Shown here piece by piece: positions 9,775-22,439 of a DNA stretch of 64,000 bases (positions within the stretch are counted from its first letter, which is position 1; each line of letters opens with the position of its first letter). Where the stretch lies: the NCBI GenBank assembly GCA_030280995.1, contig JASXTE010000017.1, positions 21,257,998 through 21,321,997 on the forward strand, given 5' to 3'. Both the position numbers and the translations under genes were made by a program. The notes below the pieces were generated by a model, which was not told the origin of the DNA, did no database searches, and worked only from the letters and a program-made list of their open reading frames with translations. This DNA comes from Hemileia vastatrix. Taxonomy: Eukaryota > Basidiomycota > Pucciniomycetes > Pucciniales > Zaghouaniaceae.

Positions 9775-12700
9775 TGCAATAGAGAGAATTGATCACATTA
9801 GACTGCATGTGACCAAAAGTGTCCAGCACAAGTTTGGCCAAACTTGTGCTGGACAATTTTATGATGGAGGTTAGCTAGGGTGGAATTTTTCTTCAGTTCA
9901 TCTGGTATTTCTTATAAACATGTCCACTGGTATTTCATCTTTGTGCCTCACTCATTTTTATCATTTGATTGATTTTTTGTCACCATTATGTTTTAATATT
10001 ATAATTATAGCAAAAACTCGTGTGCCCAACGCATACTGGGTGATGTTACACCTTTTATAATATTATTAAATAAAGGTAAAAAAATTTGAAAATGATTTGT
10101 TTTACAAAAAATAAATTGATATACAAAAGCAATATGAGGGATAAAAAGGTAAAATTAAAGGAATCAAATATGAAATAAAAAATTAAAATAAAATTACTGC
10201 CATCAAGAGCAAGTAGAAATGTTGGCGCAAATGTCCACCAGGGAGGCTAAACTTGGACTATAATTGCTTTTTTGAAAAACAAAAAAGTGAAAATCTGAGG
10301 TTTAAAAAAACTTCAGCAGAACAATTTAGCCATATCAAAAAACTTATAGTTCAATGATTGAGAGAGAATTGATCACACCAGACTGCATGTGACAAAAAGT
10401 GTCCAGCACAAGTTTGGCTGAACTTGTGCTGGACACATTTATGACGGAGAGGAGCTAGGGTAGAATTTTTCTTCAGTTAATCTGGTATTTCTTATAAACA
10501 TGTCCATTGGTACTTGATAATTGTGCCTCACTCATATATATCATTTGATTAATTTATTGTCACCATTATATTATTAATATTATAAGTATAGCAAAAACTC
10601 GAGTGCCAAATGCATACCGGGTGATGTTACACCTTTTATAATATTAATAAATAAAGGTAAAAAAATATGAAAATTATTTGTTCACAAAAAATAAATTGAT
10701 ATACAAATGCTATATGAGGGATAAAAAGGTAAAATTAATATCAAAGAGATCAATTATGAAAAACAAAATAACAGTAAAATTCTTGCTCTCAAGAGCCAGT
10801 AGAAGTGTTGAAAAAAATGGGAGCCATCAGGGTTAAATTGTAATAAGTGACCTTTTTTTTAAAGATAAAAAATTATACACCTGAGGTTGGTAAGAACAAC
10901 AGGTGGATGATTCAGCTAAACAAAACTACTTGTAGTGAAGTTTAATAAAAAAAAATTTTTTGTTGCCATATAGAGAATTGATCCCATCTGACTGCACGTG
11001 ACTAAAAGTGTCCAGCACAAGTTCGGCCAAACTTGTGATGGACACTTTTATGATGGAGAGTAGCTTGGGTGGAAATTTTCTTCAGTTCCTTCATCTTGTA
11101 TTTCTCATAAACATTTCTACTGGTATTTGATCAGTCTGTATCTTTCATATTTATCATCCGATTAATATTTTATCACCATTATATTATTAATGTTATTAGT
11201 ATAGCAAAAACTTGTGTGCCAAATGCATAACATGTGAAGTTATACCTTTAATAATTTTTTAAAATAGACGTAAATAAATGTGGAAAGGATTATTTTTACA
11301 AAAATTAAACAGAAATTTAAAAGTAAAAAGAGGAATAAAACAGTAAAATAAAACTCAAAGCGTTCAAATATGAAAAAAATACTGGTAAAATTCCTGCTAT
11401 CAAGAGCCAGTAGAGGTGTTAAAGCAAATGGGAGCCATCAGGGCTTAATTGTAATAAGTTACCTTTTCTTTAAAGATAAAAAATTATACACCTGATATTG
11501 GGCAGAACAGCAGGTGGATGATTCAGCTAAACCAAACTACTTCTAGTGAAATTTGATAAAAAAAATTTTTAGTTGCCATACAGAGAATTGATCCCATCTG
11601 ACTGCACATGACCAAAAGTGTCCAGCACAAGTACGGCCGAACTTGTGCTGGACACTTCTATGATGGAGAGTGGCTGAGGTAGAAATTTTCTTCAGTTAAT
11701 CTGGTATTTCTTACAAACATGTATACTGGTATTTTATCTTTGTGCCTCACTCATACTCATTGTTTGATTAATTTTTTGTCTTAATTATATAAGTATAGAA
11801 AAAAATTGTGTGGCAAATGCATACTGAGTGATGTTACAACTTTAATAATATTATTAAAAAAATATATAAAAATATTAAAATAATTTATTTTAAAAATTAT
11901 TAATTGATATCCAAAAGCAATATTGGGAATAAAAAATTATGTTAAAGGGATCAAATATGAAAAATGAACTCCAAGTATTATTGCTAATATCAAAGGCCAG
12001 TAGAGATGTTGAAGCAAATGAGAGCCATCAGGGATAAATTGTACTAAATTGATTGTTTTTTAAAGATAAAAAATTGTGTACCTGTGGCTTGGATGAACTC
12101 TAGGTGGATAATTTAGCTATATCAAACTACATATAGTGAAGTTTCTTATCAAATAAATTTTTTCATTGCCATAGAGAGAATTGATCCCATCTGACTGCAC
12201 CTGACCAAAAGTGTCCAGCACAAGTTTGGCCCAACTTGTGCTGGACACTTTTATGATGGAGAGTAGCTAGGGTGCAGTTCTTCTTCAGTGAAACTGTTAT
12301 TTTTTTAAAACATGTTAAATGGTATTTGATCTTTCTGTGTTATTCATATTTTATTATCTGATTAATTTTTTGTCATTAGAATATTATTAATTTTATTAGT
12401 ATAGAAAAAACTTGTGGGCCAAATGCATGCCATGTTATATTACACCTTTTATAATATTATAAAAAAAGTTAAAAAAATATGAAAATGATTTCTTTTCCAA
12501 AATTATAATTTAATATCCAAATGTAACATGAGTTATAAAAAAGTAAAGTAAAAGAGATCAAATATGAAAAAGAAAAATTCCTGCCTTCAAGAGCCAGTAG
12601 AGGTGTTGAAACAAATGGGTGCCATCAGGGCTAAATTTGATAAAATTTAATTTTTTTTAAAGATAAAATATTTTTCACCTGAGGTTTGGAAAAACTCAAG

Positions 12701-15700
12701 GTGGATAATTCAGCCATACCAAACTACTTCTAATGTAATTATTTAGCATTTTTTTAATTTAATTTCCACAGAGAAAATTGATCCCATCTGACTGCACCTG
12801 AACAAAAGTGTCCAGCACAAGCTCGGCCGAACTTGTGCTGGACACTTTTCTGATGGAGAGTAGCTAGGGTGGAAGTGTTTCTCAGTACATCAGTTTTTGT
12901 TTTCCACATTACTATTGGGATTTTAAATTTTTTTTATCATTCATATTTATCTTATAATTAATTTTTTGTCACCATATATATTATTAATGTCTCTAGTATA
13001 GCAAAAACCTGCATGCCAAATGTGAAATTGGTGATGTTACACCTTTAATAATATTATTATATAAAGTTAAAAAAATATGAATATGTTTAGTTTTTAAAAA
13101 AATAAATTGATATTTAAAATTAAAAAGAGTAATAGAAAAGTAAAATGAAAATAAAGGGGATCAAATACGAAATAAAAAATACAAGTAAAATTTTTACTAT
13201 CAATAGCCAGAAGTGGTGTTGGGACAGTTGGGGACCCCAAGGTCAAGACTTAATCTAAACTTACTTTTATGTATAGCTAAAAAATTTTGACCTGAGGTTT
13301 GGACAGACTTCCAGGTGACAATTTAACAATATTAAACATTCTTTACTTCAATAATTGAGTGAAATATCATTTTTATTGCCATAGAGAGAATTTATCTCAT
13401 ATGACTTCATACAACCAAAGGTGTCCAGCAGCAGTTCAGCCAAACTTGTGCTGGACATTTTTATAATTGAGAGTAGGCATACAGCAAATCTTCTTAAACT
13501 CAAAAGGGATTTCTTATAAACATTTCCACTGGAATTTGATCTTTCTGTGTCATTTAAATTTACCATTTGATTAATTTTTTGTCATCATTATATTATTAAT
13601 GTTATTACTATAGTAATAACTTGTGTGAAAAATACATACCAGGTGGTTTTACACCTTTAATCATATATTATTAAATAAAGGTATAAGAGTATGAAAATTA
13701 TTTATTTTAAAAATTAAAAATTTATATCCAAAGCAATTTGAGAAATAAAAAAGTAAAATAAAAGGGATAAAATAAGAAAAAAAAATCTAAGGAAAATTCC
13801 CACTATCAATAACAAGTAGAGGTGTTAGATCAAATGTGCACCACCAGGGCTAAACCTGCACTATACTTTATTTTTTGTTAAACCAAAGAAAGTGTCCTGA
13901 TGAGTTTTGAAAAATCATCAGGAGGACATTTTGGCAATATCAAACTACTTATTGTGAAATGATTGAGCAAAATGTCATTTTCATTTCCATAGAGTAAATT
14001 TATCCCATCTGACTGCATGCAACCAAAAGTCTCCAGCACAAGTTCAGCCGAACTTATGCTGGAAACTTTTATGATGGTGAGTATCTAGGTTGCAGGTCTT
14101 CTTCATTACATCAGGTATTCCTTTTAAACAAATCCACTTGTATATGATCTTTCTGTGTCATTAATATTTATCATTTGATTCATTGTTTTTCACCATTATA
14201 ATATTAATGTTATTAGTATTGAAAAAATTTGTAAGCCAAATGCATACTGGGAGATGCTACATCTTTCATAATCTTATTAAATAAAAGTAAAAAAAATATG
14301 AAAAGTATTAGTTTTACAATAAATAAATTGATATTTGAAAGCAAAAACAGGAATAAAAAAGTAAAATAAAAGTGATTAAATATGAAATTATACATTCAAA
14401 TAAAATTTCTGCCATCAATGATAATTTGAGTTTTCAGACCAAATTTGCACCACCAGTTCTAGATTTGGAATATGTTTTCTTTTTTTTTAAATTAATAAAA
14501 GTGTGCACCTGAGGTTTTCCAAAAAATCAGGAGGATAGTATAGCAGTATAAAGCTACTTCTTGTGCAATGATTGAGCAAAAATTCATTTTAACTTCCATT
14601 GAGTAAATATATTCCATCTGACTGCATGCAACCAAAAGTGTACAGCACAAGCTAAGCTGAAATTGTACTGGACACTTTTATGATGGAGAGTAGTTAGGGT
14701 GCAAGTCTTCTTCAGTTAATCTTATATTCATTTTAAAAATGTCTATTGGTATTTGATCTTTCTGTGTCATCCATATTTTTTATTTGATTATTTTTTAGTC
14801 ACTATTATATTATTAATGGTTTTAGTATAGCAAAAACATGTGTAATGAATGTACAATGGATGATTTAACAACTTTAATAATATAATATAATAAATGTAAA
14901 AAAATGTGAAAGTTATCATTTTTACCAAAATAAAATTGATATTTAAAAGCTAAAGGATAAATAAAAGGGTAAGATTAAATTTAAAGAGATCAAACATGAA
15001 ATAAAGATATTAAGTATAATTTCTGCTATCATGAGCCAGTAGAGGCTTCAGAAAAAATGGGCACCATCATAGATTAACATGGATCAAATTTACTTTTTAC
15101 CAAAGAAAAAAAATTTCTACCTTAGGTTTGAACAAACATCCAGGGGACAATTTGTCTATATAAAACTACTTTCAGTGCAATGATGGAGTGATAATTCAGT
15201 CTCATTTCCATAAACACTTTTTTCATGAAGAGTAACCAGGATGCAAGTCATTTTTAATCATCTGACATTTCTTATAAAAATTTCCACTGTTATTAAATCT
15301 TTGTGCCTCACTCATATTTATCAATTGATTAATTATTTGTCACCATTATATTATTAATATTATCAGTATAGCAAAAAATTGTGCGCCAAATGAATAATGG
15401 GTGATGTTACACCTTTTTTAATATTATTAAATAAAGGTAAAAAAATATGAAAATGACTTATTTTACAAAAAATAAACTTCTATCCAAAAGCAATATGAGA
15501 GGAATAAAGTAAAATAAAAGAAATCAAAGATGAAAATTAAAATCCAAGTTGAATTCCTGCCATATACAGAAAAAAGAGATGTTGAATTAAATTAGCACAA
15601 TCGGGGCTAAACTTGCACTAAATTTTCTTTTTTGTAAAAATAAAAAAAAATCCACTTGAGCTTTACCAAAACTTCAGCATGAAAATTTTGCCATATCAAA

Positions 15701-18422
15701 CTACTTCTAGTGTAATTTCATATCAAAAATTTATCTTCATTTCTATAGAGAGAATTGCTCCCATTTGACTTCACCTGACCATAAGTGTCCAGCACAAGTT
15801 CGGCCAAACTTGTGCTGGACACTTTTATGATTGAGAGTAGCTAGGGTAGATTTTTTCTTCAGTTCATCTAGTATTTCTTACAAACATGTCTACTGGTATT
15901 TTATATTTGTTCCTCACTCATTAATATCATTTGATTAATTTTTGGTTGCCATTATATTATTAATTTTATAAGTATAGAAAAAACTCATGTGCCAAATGCA
16001 TACCAGGTGATGTTATGCCATTTATAATATTATTAAATAAATGTATAAAAATATGAAAATAGTTTATTTTAAAAATTATTAATTGGTATCCAAAAGCAAT
16101 ATTAGGAATAAAAAATTAATTTAAAGGGATCAAATATGAAAAAAGTAATCCAAGTAATATTCCTACTATCAAAGGCCAGTAGAGGTGTTGAAGCGAATGA
16201 GAGCCATCAGGGATAAATTGTACTAAATTGACTTTTTTTCAAAGATAAAAAATTGTGCACCTGTGGTTTGGATGAAATCTAGGTAGAAAATTTGGCTATG
16301 TAAAACTAATTCTAGTGAAGTTTTTTATCCAAAAAAAATTTTTCATTGCCATAGCGAGAATTGATCTCATATGACTGCAACTGACCAAAAGTGTCCAGCA
16401 CAAGTTCGGCCGAAGTTATTCTGGACACTTTTTTGATGGTGAGTATCTAGGGTGCAGCTCTTCTTCAGTGCAACTGGTATTTTTTTAAAACATATCCATT
16501 GGTATTTGATCTTTCTGTTTTATTAATATTTTATCATTTGATCAATTTTTTTTTACCAGTATATTATTATTTTTATTAGTATAGCAAAAAAACATGTGAC
16601 AAATGCATGCAGGGTGATATTAAACCTTTAATAATTTTATTAAATACAGGTAAAAAATTATGAAAATGATTTGTTTTACATAAAATTAATTGATATCTAA
16701 AAGAAAATAAAGGGAGAAAAAGAAATAGGTTGAATAATAGGGATTTCATATGAAATTCAAAATTCAAGCTAAATTCCTACTTTCAAGGCTCAGAAGAGGT
16801 GTTAGAAAAAATGGGCATCATCAGGAATAGAATTTTACTTAATTTGATTTTTTGAAAGATTAAATGAAGTTTTCAACTGATTTTTTCCAATATTTAGTTG
16901 GACACTTTATCTATATCAAATTACTTCTAGTACCATGATTGACCAAATAAAATCCTCATTTCCATATGCAGAATTGATCCCATATGGCTTGACCAGGCCA
17001 AAGGTGTCAACCACAAGTTTGAGAATTCTTCTGGTGGACACTTTTATGATGGACAGTAGTAGGGTGCAAGTCTTCTTTAGTTAATCTAGTATTCCTCATA
17101 AACATTTCCAACTTATTTTTGGCAAAAAAATCAGGTGGAAAGTTTTTCCATATAAAATTACTTCTAATTCCATGATTGACCAAAAATTGATTCTCATTGT
17201 CATATAGAGAGTTGATCCCATATGACTGGATCTGGCAAAAGTGTCACCACAATTTTTGATAAACTTAATATTAAAAATTTTATGATGGAAAGTAATTGCA
17301 AGTCTTCTTCATTTCATTAAGTAATCCTCATAAAAATTTCCACCTGTATTTTGGCCAAACTTCAGGTGGACACTTTGGCCGTATTAAATTAATTCTAGTT
17401 CCATGTTGATAAAAAACTGATACTTATTGCCATATATAGATATTAAACCCATCAGACTGTGCCTTTCCAAAAGTGTCTACCTGAATTATGGCTAAACCTC
17501 AGTTGGACACTTTTATGATGCAAAGTAGCTAGGGCAAAGGTATTCTTCAGTTAATTTGGTATTCATAATAAATTTATCCTCCTGAAGTTTAGCCTAACTT
17601 CAGATGGAGAATTTTGGAAAGCACCAGTTAGTCACTATCCATCAAAAAAGTGTTCACCAAAATTTTGGCTAAACTTGAGGCAGACCCCTTTGATCAGCCA
17701 CAGTCAGATGAGATCAACTCTTTAGATGGGGATGAGGATGATTTTTTGGTCAATCATGGAAATAGAAGTAGTGTGATGTGGCCAAATTACCCCCCTGAAG
17801 GTCAGACAAACCTCAGAAGGAGACTTTTTAGCAGCAAGTAACTGAGAGAAATCCATTTATCAGAAGGAAAATCTTTTATTGGATAGATGCCATGGTTTCA
17901 TACTTATGTATTATGGTCAGTATTAATTTTGAAAGTGTCTGTCCAAGCAATTTCATTGCCCATCATGACTCATTTTGTTTTAAATGTTTCAAACTGCCTG
18001 ATACAGTATTAAGGTGTCACATAGTATAATTAAGTTCTATTAAGTGCCCTCCTATGATGCCTAAATTTATAATTTAATATCTTACATAATAATTTTTTTA
18101 TATAAATTCATCAATATTTTATTTTCTTATAAAATTTAATAGAGCAAGTATCCTGAATGATTATATATGCATAAGCTTAGGTTAGATCAATTTGTGCTCA
18201 ATTTGTGCTCATCAGAGGACCAAAATCAAGTTCTGGAGAATCAACTTGTGCATAATTTGGAATAAGTTGATATTTTGTCTATAATCAATCTGAGAATAAA
18301 TGTAAATCTAACTCTAATTTACTTATGTTTATAAAGTATTCATAAACCTGGCATATTTAAGGGACACTCTAAACTTCAAGAGAGGGGATTGCTAGCAATT
18401 CACCCCTAGATTTCCCGTGGTG
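9768..18422 (+). repeat. Array of ~600-base satellite units with palindromes
   Basis: Palindromes start at about 9815, 10395, 11003, 11613, 12207, 12803, 13417, 14024, 14634, 15783 and 16387, with a deleted one near 15213 and a diverged one near 17003: a spacing of 580-615 bases. Each unit reads in the same order: a weaker palindrome of the CACCTGAGGTTTGG type, then about 110 bases on a conserved block (GAGAATTGATCCCATCTGAC), the main palindrome (GTGTCCAGCACAAG ... CTTGTGCTGGACAC), then a conserved AT-rich half with TGGTATTTGATCTTT and ACACCTTTATAATATTATTAA. No genes. The last 4.3 kb form the right arm of the inverted repeat. Confidence 0.85.
14160..18422 (+). repeat. Right arm of the giant inverted repeat
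   Basis: Inverted partner of 4566-9162. It keeps the empty site of MITE copy 2 and has lost the palindrome at about 15213. It ends with the terminus CCCCTAGATTTCCCGTGGTG at 18422. An ORF at 17650-17841 mirrors 5126-5338 and is not called as a gene. Confidence 0.8.
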
Positions 18423-18423
18423 A

Positions 18424-18640
18424 TATTGCTTTTGTATATCAATTTATTTTTTGTAAAACAAATCATTTTCATATTTTTTTCCTTTATTTAATAATATTAT
18501 AAAAGGTGTAACATCACCCGGTATGCATTGGGCACACGAGTTTTTGCTATACTCATAATATTAATAACATAATGGTGACAAAAAATCAATCAAATGATAA
18601 ATATGAGTGAGGCACAAAGATCAAATACCAATTAATCAAT
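18424..18640 (-). repeat. Satellite-unit fragment outside the giant element
   Basis: Directly beyond the right terminus lies part of a ~600-base unit in left-arm orientation (TATATCAATTTATTTTTTGT ... GAGTGAGGCACAAAGATCAAATACCA). The terminus at 18422 is therefore followed by more satellite, as if the element had inserted into a pre-existing satellite or a larger array had been cut. Confidence 0.7.
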
Positions 18641-19179
18641 AGTTCTTTTTAATATTATAAATTTTTTGATTAAATAAAATGGTAATAATGAATTATATTT
18701 TTCATCCACAATTCCACTCTAATGATTCCCACTGCACAAAAAGGGTTCACTTGGTCCTTTCTTTACTGCTTGTGCATATATTTTATTGCCCACAGTACTA
18801 CAATTTTTTGTAGTGATTATCCCACATCTGATTCAGGAATAATTTTAAACAATATAAGTTTTTTTTACAGAAGACCTTATCATATCCAATATCCCACAAA
18901 AAATACAACCTGTTTTTGTATTAAAGCCCATTAATTGTTAAGAAATTGTTAAAATAATTAGATTAGACCCTGGCACAGCTAGATCCATACCAACCGACCT
19001 AAAGTCTTTTCAATATTAAAAACAATTAAATAAAATTATGATATCATACTAAATTATGGGCACCAACCATAATTCAGCACTTCTCATTTGCTCTGCTACA
19101 AAATGAGTGCATGTAGCATTTTTCTAACGTCGGACTGTTTTTCTTCCTTCCCTCACACCTTTAGTGCAGAATGAAAATT
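18641..19179. other. Intergenic, nothing recognised
   Basis: AT-rich sequence; the only ORF, 18722-18934, has no recognisable features and no gene-like context. Confidence 0.4.
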
Positions 19180-19620
19180 TAGTATGAGTTTTGGTCAAAA
19201 TAGTTTGCCAGTGTTATCTGTATGCAATATGAATTCATATTGCATATTTCTATTTATGCATAAAATAAACTCGTTAAGCATCATTTTTTTTGCATTTTTC
19301 AATCATTATGCATATTCATTATACAGATTTATATGCATATTAATATATTTTATTCATATACATATATGCACCTTTTTTTTGCATATTCAATATGCATATT
19401 TTTAATGCATATTCAATATGCATATTTTTATGCATATTATATATATGCATATTTTTTATGCAAAATCACTATGCAAATTTTTTATGCATACTTTTATGCA
19501 TATTTTATATGCATATTAATTCTTCATAGTCATTATGCATACACTTTGGATAGGCATTTCACATCAATTTTTAGTATGCAATAAGTATCCACCATGCAAA
19601 TTCAAATGCATATGCGTCTA
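19180..19620. repeat. ATGCATATT-rich low-complexity tract
   Basis: Dozens of ATGCAT and TATGCATATT(C/T) units, irregularly spaced. Because ATGCAT is self-complementary, the tract is rich in short dyads. The ORFs over it (19184-19405, 19333-19584) are Tyr/Ile/His repeats created by the motif. Confidence 0.8.
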
Positions 19621-19884
19621 TATCATACACGCAACATATATTCAAGTTTAATATTTGAATATTAAGGTATGCTAAGTGATTTTGTTCAAACTTTTGCCAA
19701 ACCTGAGATTAACTGATGTTCAATGTGGTTCTTAAGCTCTGCTCAAGGAGGGATTGTTCTGGATTCAATCTGTGACAGTTTATTTTTTCAATGTTTTTTC
19801 ATCAGATTTAAAAACATATTTCTGACAGTTTCAGGATGGTTTCCCAACAGTTTCCTGACAAATTCCTGATAGTTTCAAATAGAG

Positions 19885-19922
19885 GGAACTGCTAGCAGTT
19901 CACCCCCAGATTTCCCGTGGTG
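19885..19922 (-). mobile_element. Lone CACTA-like element end
   Basis: On the minus strand this reads CACCACGGGAAATCTGGGGG then a palindrome of the type GAACTGCTAGCAGTTC: the same terminus as the 13.9-kb element. No partner terminus is visible within several kilobases upstream, so this is one end of a truncated or rearranged copy. It cuts into the 3' end of the hypothetical gene at 19923-20253. Confidence 0.65.
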
Positions 19923-20253
19923 TGAGAACCTTTGAAAGCACCAAAACCCTCCAAAGGAACCCAGGAACTTCCAGTAGAGAACTGTAACAGTTTAGCTCTT
20001 TCTTCTTGGTCAAATCACTGGATTGCTCGCAAAAGCCAAGCAACAGTAGAATCACTTTGTTGAAATTGATGCGATTCTTTTTTGGCCCTCCAATCTTTGA
20101 CCCTGCTCCCCCAACTTCACCTTCATCAAAGTCGACTGAGACAATTTCAAAACCTTCATTAATAACTCTATGCGCAGTTTTGTTGAGGGAACCCACATCC
20201 TCTTTGTCTAACCAATCACTGATATCCCGAGTAGCATTGCCAGTTTGGGGCAT
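19923..20253 (-). CDS. Hypothetical protein, 3' truncated
   Basis: An ORF on the minus strand from ATG 20253. The first ~66 residues look like real coding sequence: charged and acidic (DWLDKEDVGSLNK, VDFDEGEVGGAG) followed by a basic stretch (GGPKKNRINFNK). The next part is leucine-rich and could be an unspliced intron; a possible donor GTGATT and an acceptor TTACAG are present but weak. The last residues run into the CACTA-like terminus at 19922, so the natural end is lost. I do not recognise the family. The upstream leader is CT-rich on the coding strand, typical of fungal promoters. Confidence 0.35.
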
Positions 20254-21739
20254 GTTGCTACTTAATGTAAAGAATTAGGAAGCTATTAAGGATAGAGATA
20301 AGGAAGGGAAAGTATGACGTACAGATTCAGGAGCTTTTTTCCATGCATGCTTTATGCGAACCATAATAGGGGATTAGATTATAGATTAGGAAAAGAGAAG
20401 GAAGAGGATTTGGAGATAGGAAAAAGAGGGATGATCAATTGGGGAAAAAGAAGGAGGAAAAGAGGAGCGAGGTTAGGTTAAGGGAGGAATGGGCCACGCA
20501 AGCCGCAAACTATGCAACACGAGTCAAAATGGGAAAGTTCAACCCAACTGCAGGGCAGAAGGAGTTGATCAATCAGTTGCCTCAGGTGGACGCAGGGATG
20601 GCAGGGAACTGGTAATACACTGTGAGAGATGGGAAGAGGAGAGCCAAATATAGAGCAAGGGAGAATGAAATACAATCAAAAAAGGGATCAGGAAACCAAA
20701 AATGAAAATCAAAAGATTAAAAAACTTACCAAGGGCATAAAAATGGGCTTTATTCAGAGGTGGTTGCTAAGCTAATCTTATTGCCCATATATTTAGTTTT
20801 TGCACAAACCGTTTAAAATATGGCTATACAGGGGAGGTATAAACAAGGAGAGGGGGAACCAAGGATGGCATGGGAACTTGTGATAAACTCTGACAGATGG
20901 GAGGAGGAGAGTGATACCATAAAAAAAGAAGCAGGAAACAAAAAATGATAATAAAAAGATTAAAAAAAACTTACCAACAAACAAGTATGGGAAAGTGACA
21001 AAATAGATGGCTATAGTTGGCGGTGCAGGATCAAAATTGGATGGAGTCATGGTTAATTGAGGAGGAATGAGCGTGTGATGGCTGTGCATGGTTGATCAGT
21101 GAGAGATGAGAAAGTGATGAGTGTGCCCTGGATGTCAAAATAAAAGGTTATTCTTTTTCCACCTGTGAACTGGGTACACATGTTTCTTTTCACTATTTCT
21201 CTATAAATTAACCCTCCTTTTTCTTCCTCCTCCCTCATGCTTTTCCTACATCTATTACTTCTACAGGGTATTGATTCTCTAACTTACATTTTTTATCTGC
21301 CAGCTTTATTACCCTCCATTTCACTTATTCCACTTATAAATTTGGCGTTCTGTTATTCTTACTCAAAATATTGTATTTTCACCCCTGTTTCCAATTACAC
21401 CCTGCACAACCCACATGTTAACGGCTCTGGGCTTGCTACATTTTTCACAGTAGGTTGATTCAAAAATTATAAATATTAACCCAGCTTGAGGGCACATGCC
21501 ATCTTTGCTAGTTAATTTTTTTTTCTACTAAATTCTCTTTTAATAAAACTCTAAGAGTTACTCAAATAAAACATTAAAGACAGCCATGCTACCTTCTGAT
21601 AAAAAATCAAAATCTAGCTCAACTATAAAAACTCTTAAGCAAAAAAATGTTGAGGAAGATTGAAAAATATTAAGTAAGGTGGTCACAAATTAGATTCTGA
21701 TGATACAATTTGGAAAAAAAGTGCTAGACAACAATCTGC
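20254..21739. other. Purine-rich region with a direct repeat, no gene called
   Basis: 20593-20730 and 20860-20978 are imperfect direct repeats (GGATGGCA(T)GGGAACT, GAGATGGGAAGAGGAGAG, AGATTAAAAAACTTACCAA). 20330-20680 is GA-rich on the plus strand. Short ORFs on either strand lack recognisable domains. Confidence 0.4.
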
Positions 21740-22015
21740 TCACAATCATGCTGGAGATAAAGATAGAAAATAGAAAAATTGGAATGGGATAGTGAACAAT
21801 ATAAAGGGGAAGTTATGAAATGCAACACTGAATGGTAAAAATAAGGGGGAAGTCATAAATGGAACTAAAAAAAATATTGTGAGGTGTAAAAGGAAAAAAT
21901 AAATTGAATTGGGCTCAGACAGGTTCATAACCAGAATCACCCCCAGGGTCACAACCAGAAACCAAAAAAACAACTAGACGTCTAGTTCCCTGTTTTTTTC
22001 TCCTGTGTTATAAGC
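21740..22015 (-). repeat. Second copy of the TAGACGTCTAG / CT-rich repeat
   Basis: Inverted copy of 1822-2260: on the minus strand TTATAACACAGGAG, an A run, AACTAGACGTCTAGTTG, then CT-rich sequence. It lies about 12 bases from the outer end of the left cassette arm, the same relation as at 1822. Confidence 0.55.
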
Positions 22016-22439
22016 GTCATTTCCTAGACAAAGAATAGTATTCATTTTCAAAAAATATCATTTTGTAAATGATATTCAATAAGAGTTGTTTGTTTTTATA
22101 CTTCCTGTTTAGTTAATTCTCATCACTGCTACATATTAAAATGAACAATATTGGTTTTTCTCATTCAAATACTATTATAACTATCCTTTCCTCAGATGTA
22201 TGATTACTTAGCTCATGTAATACAATTTGTTTAAATTGATATTCCTTTTGACTTATTGTTTTTCAAAATTTTTACTAAGTGTATATTCATCATTTTTAGT
22301 AACCTTTTTGTAATATCCTCATGTCTCTGTTGGAGCTATCATATAAGATAGAAAATTTATGCTTTTAGATTCACCTCCATACTCTAGCATTTATTATACA
22401 TAACTATTCATAAACTATTCCTGATTATTGGTCTTACTT

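Larger units (their letters stand above)
4566..18422. mobile_element. Giant inverted-array element with CACTA-like termini
   Basis: A 13.9-kb structure. The left end (4566) and right end (18422, on the other strand) carry the terminus CACYACGGGAAATCTAGGGG followed by a palindrome of the type GAATTGCTAGCAATTC; the first base at the left end is A instead of C. From both ends the sequence is colinear in inverted orientation for over 4 kb (4566-9162 against 14160-18422), apart from a MITE present only on the left and small indels. The body is made of ~600-base repeats; the middle holds extra units and a chromovirus 3' fragment. No transposase is inside, so if mobile it was moved in trans. No clean target duplication is visible (TGA left, ATA right). 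It could also be two arrays brought together by rearrangement. Confidence 0.6.

Noticed and set aside
9815..16432. Regularly spaced identical palindromes resembling a CRISPR array
   Set aside because: The spacing is ~600 bases and the sequence between palindromes is itself repeated, so it is a satellite, not repeats with unique spacers.
5126..17841. ORF pairs mirrored in the two arms (5126-5338 with 17650-17841, 6222-6413 with 16576-16767, 8926-9111 with 14213-14395)
   Set aside because: They are conserved only because the arms are inverted copies; the peptides are translations of satellite palindromes or AT-rich spacers.
19184..19584. Two Tyr/Ile/His-rich ORFs
   Set aside because: Created by the ATGCATATT tract.
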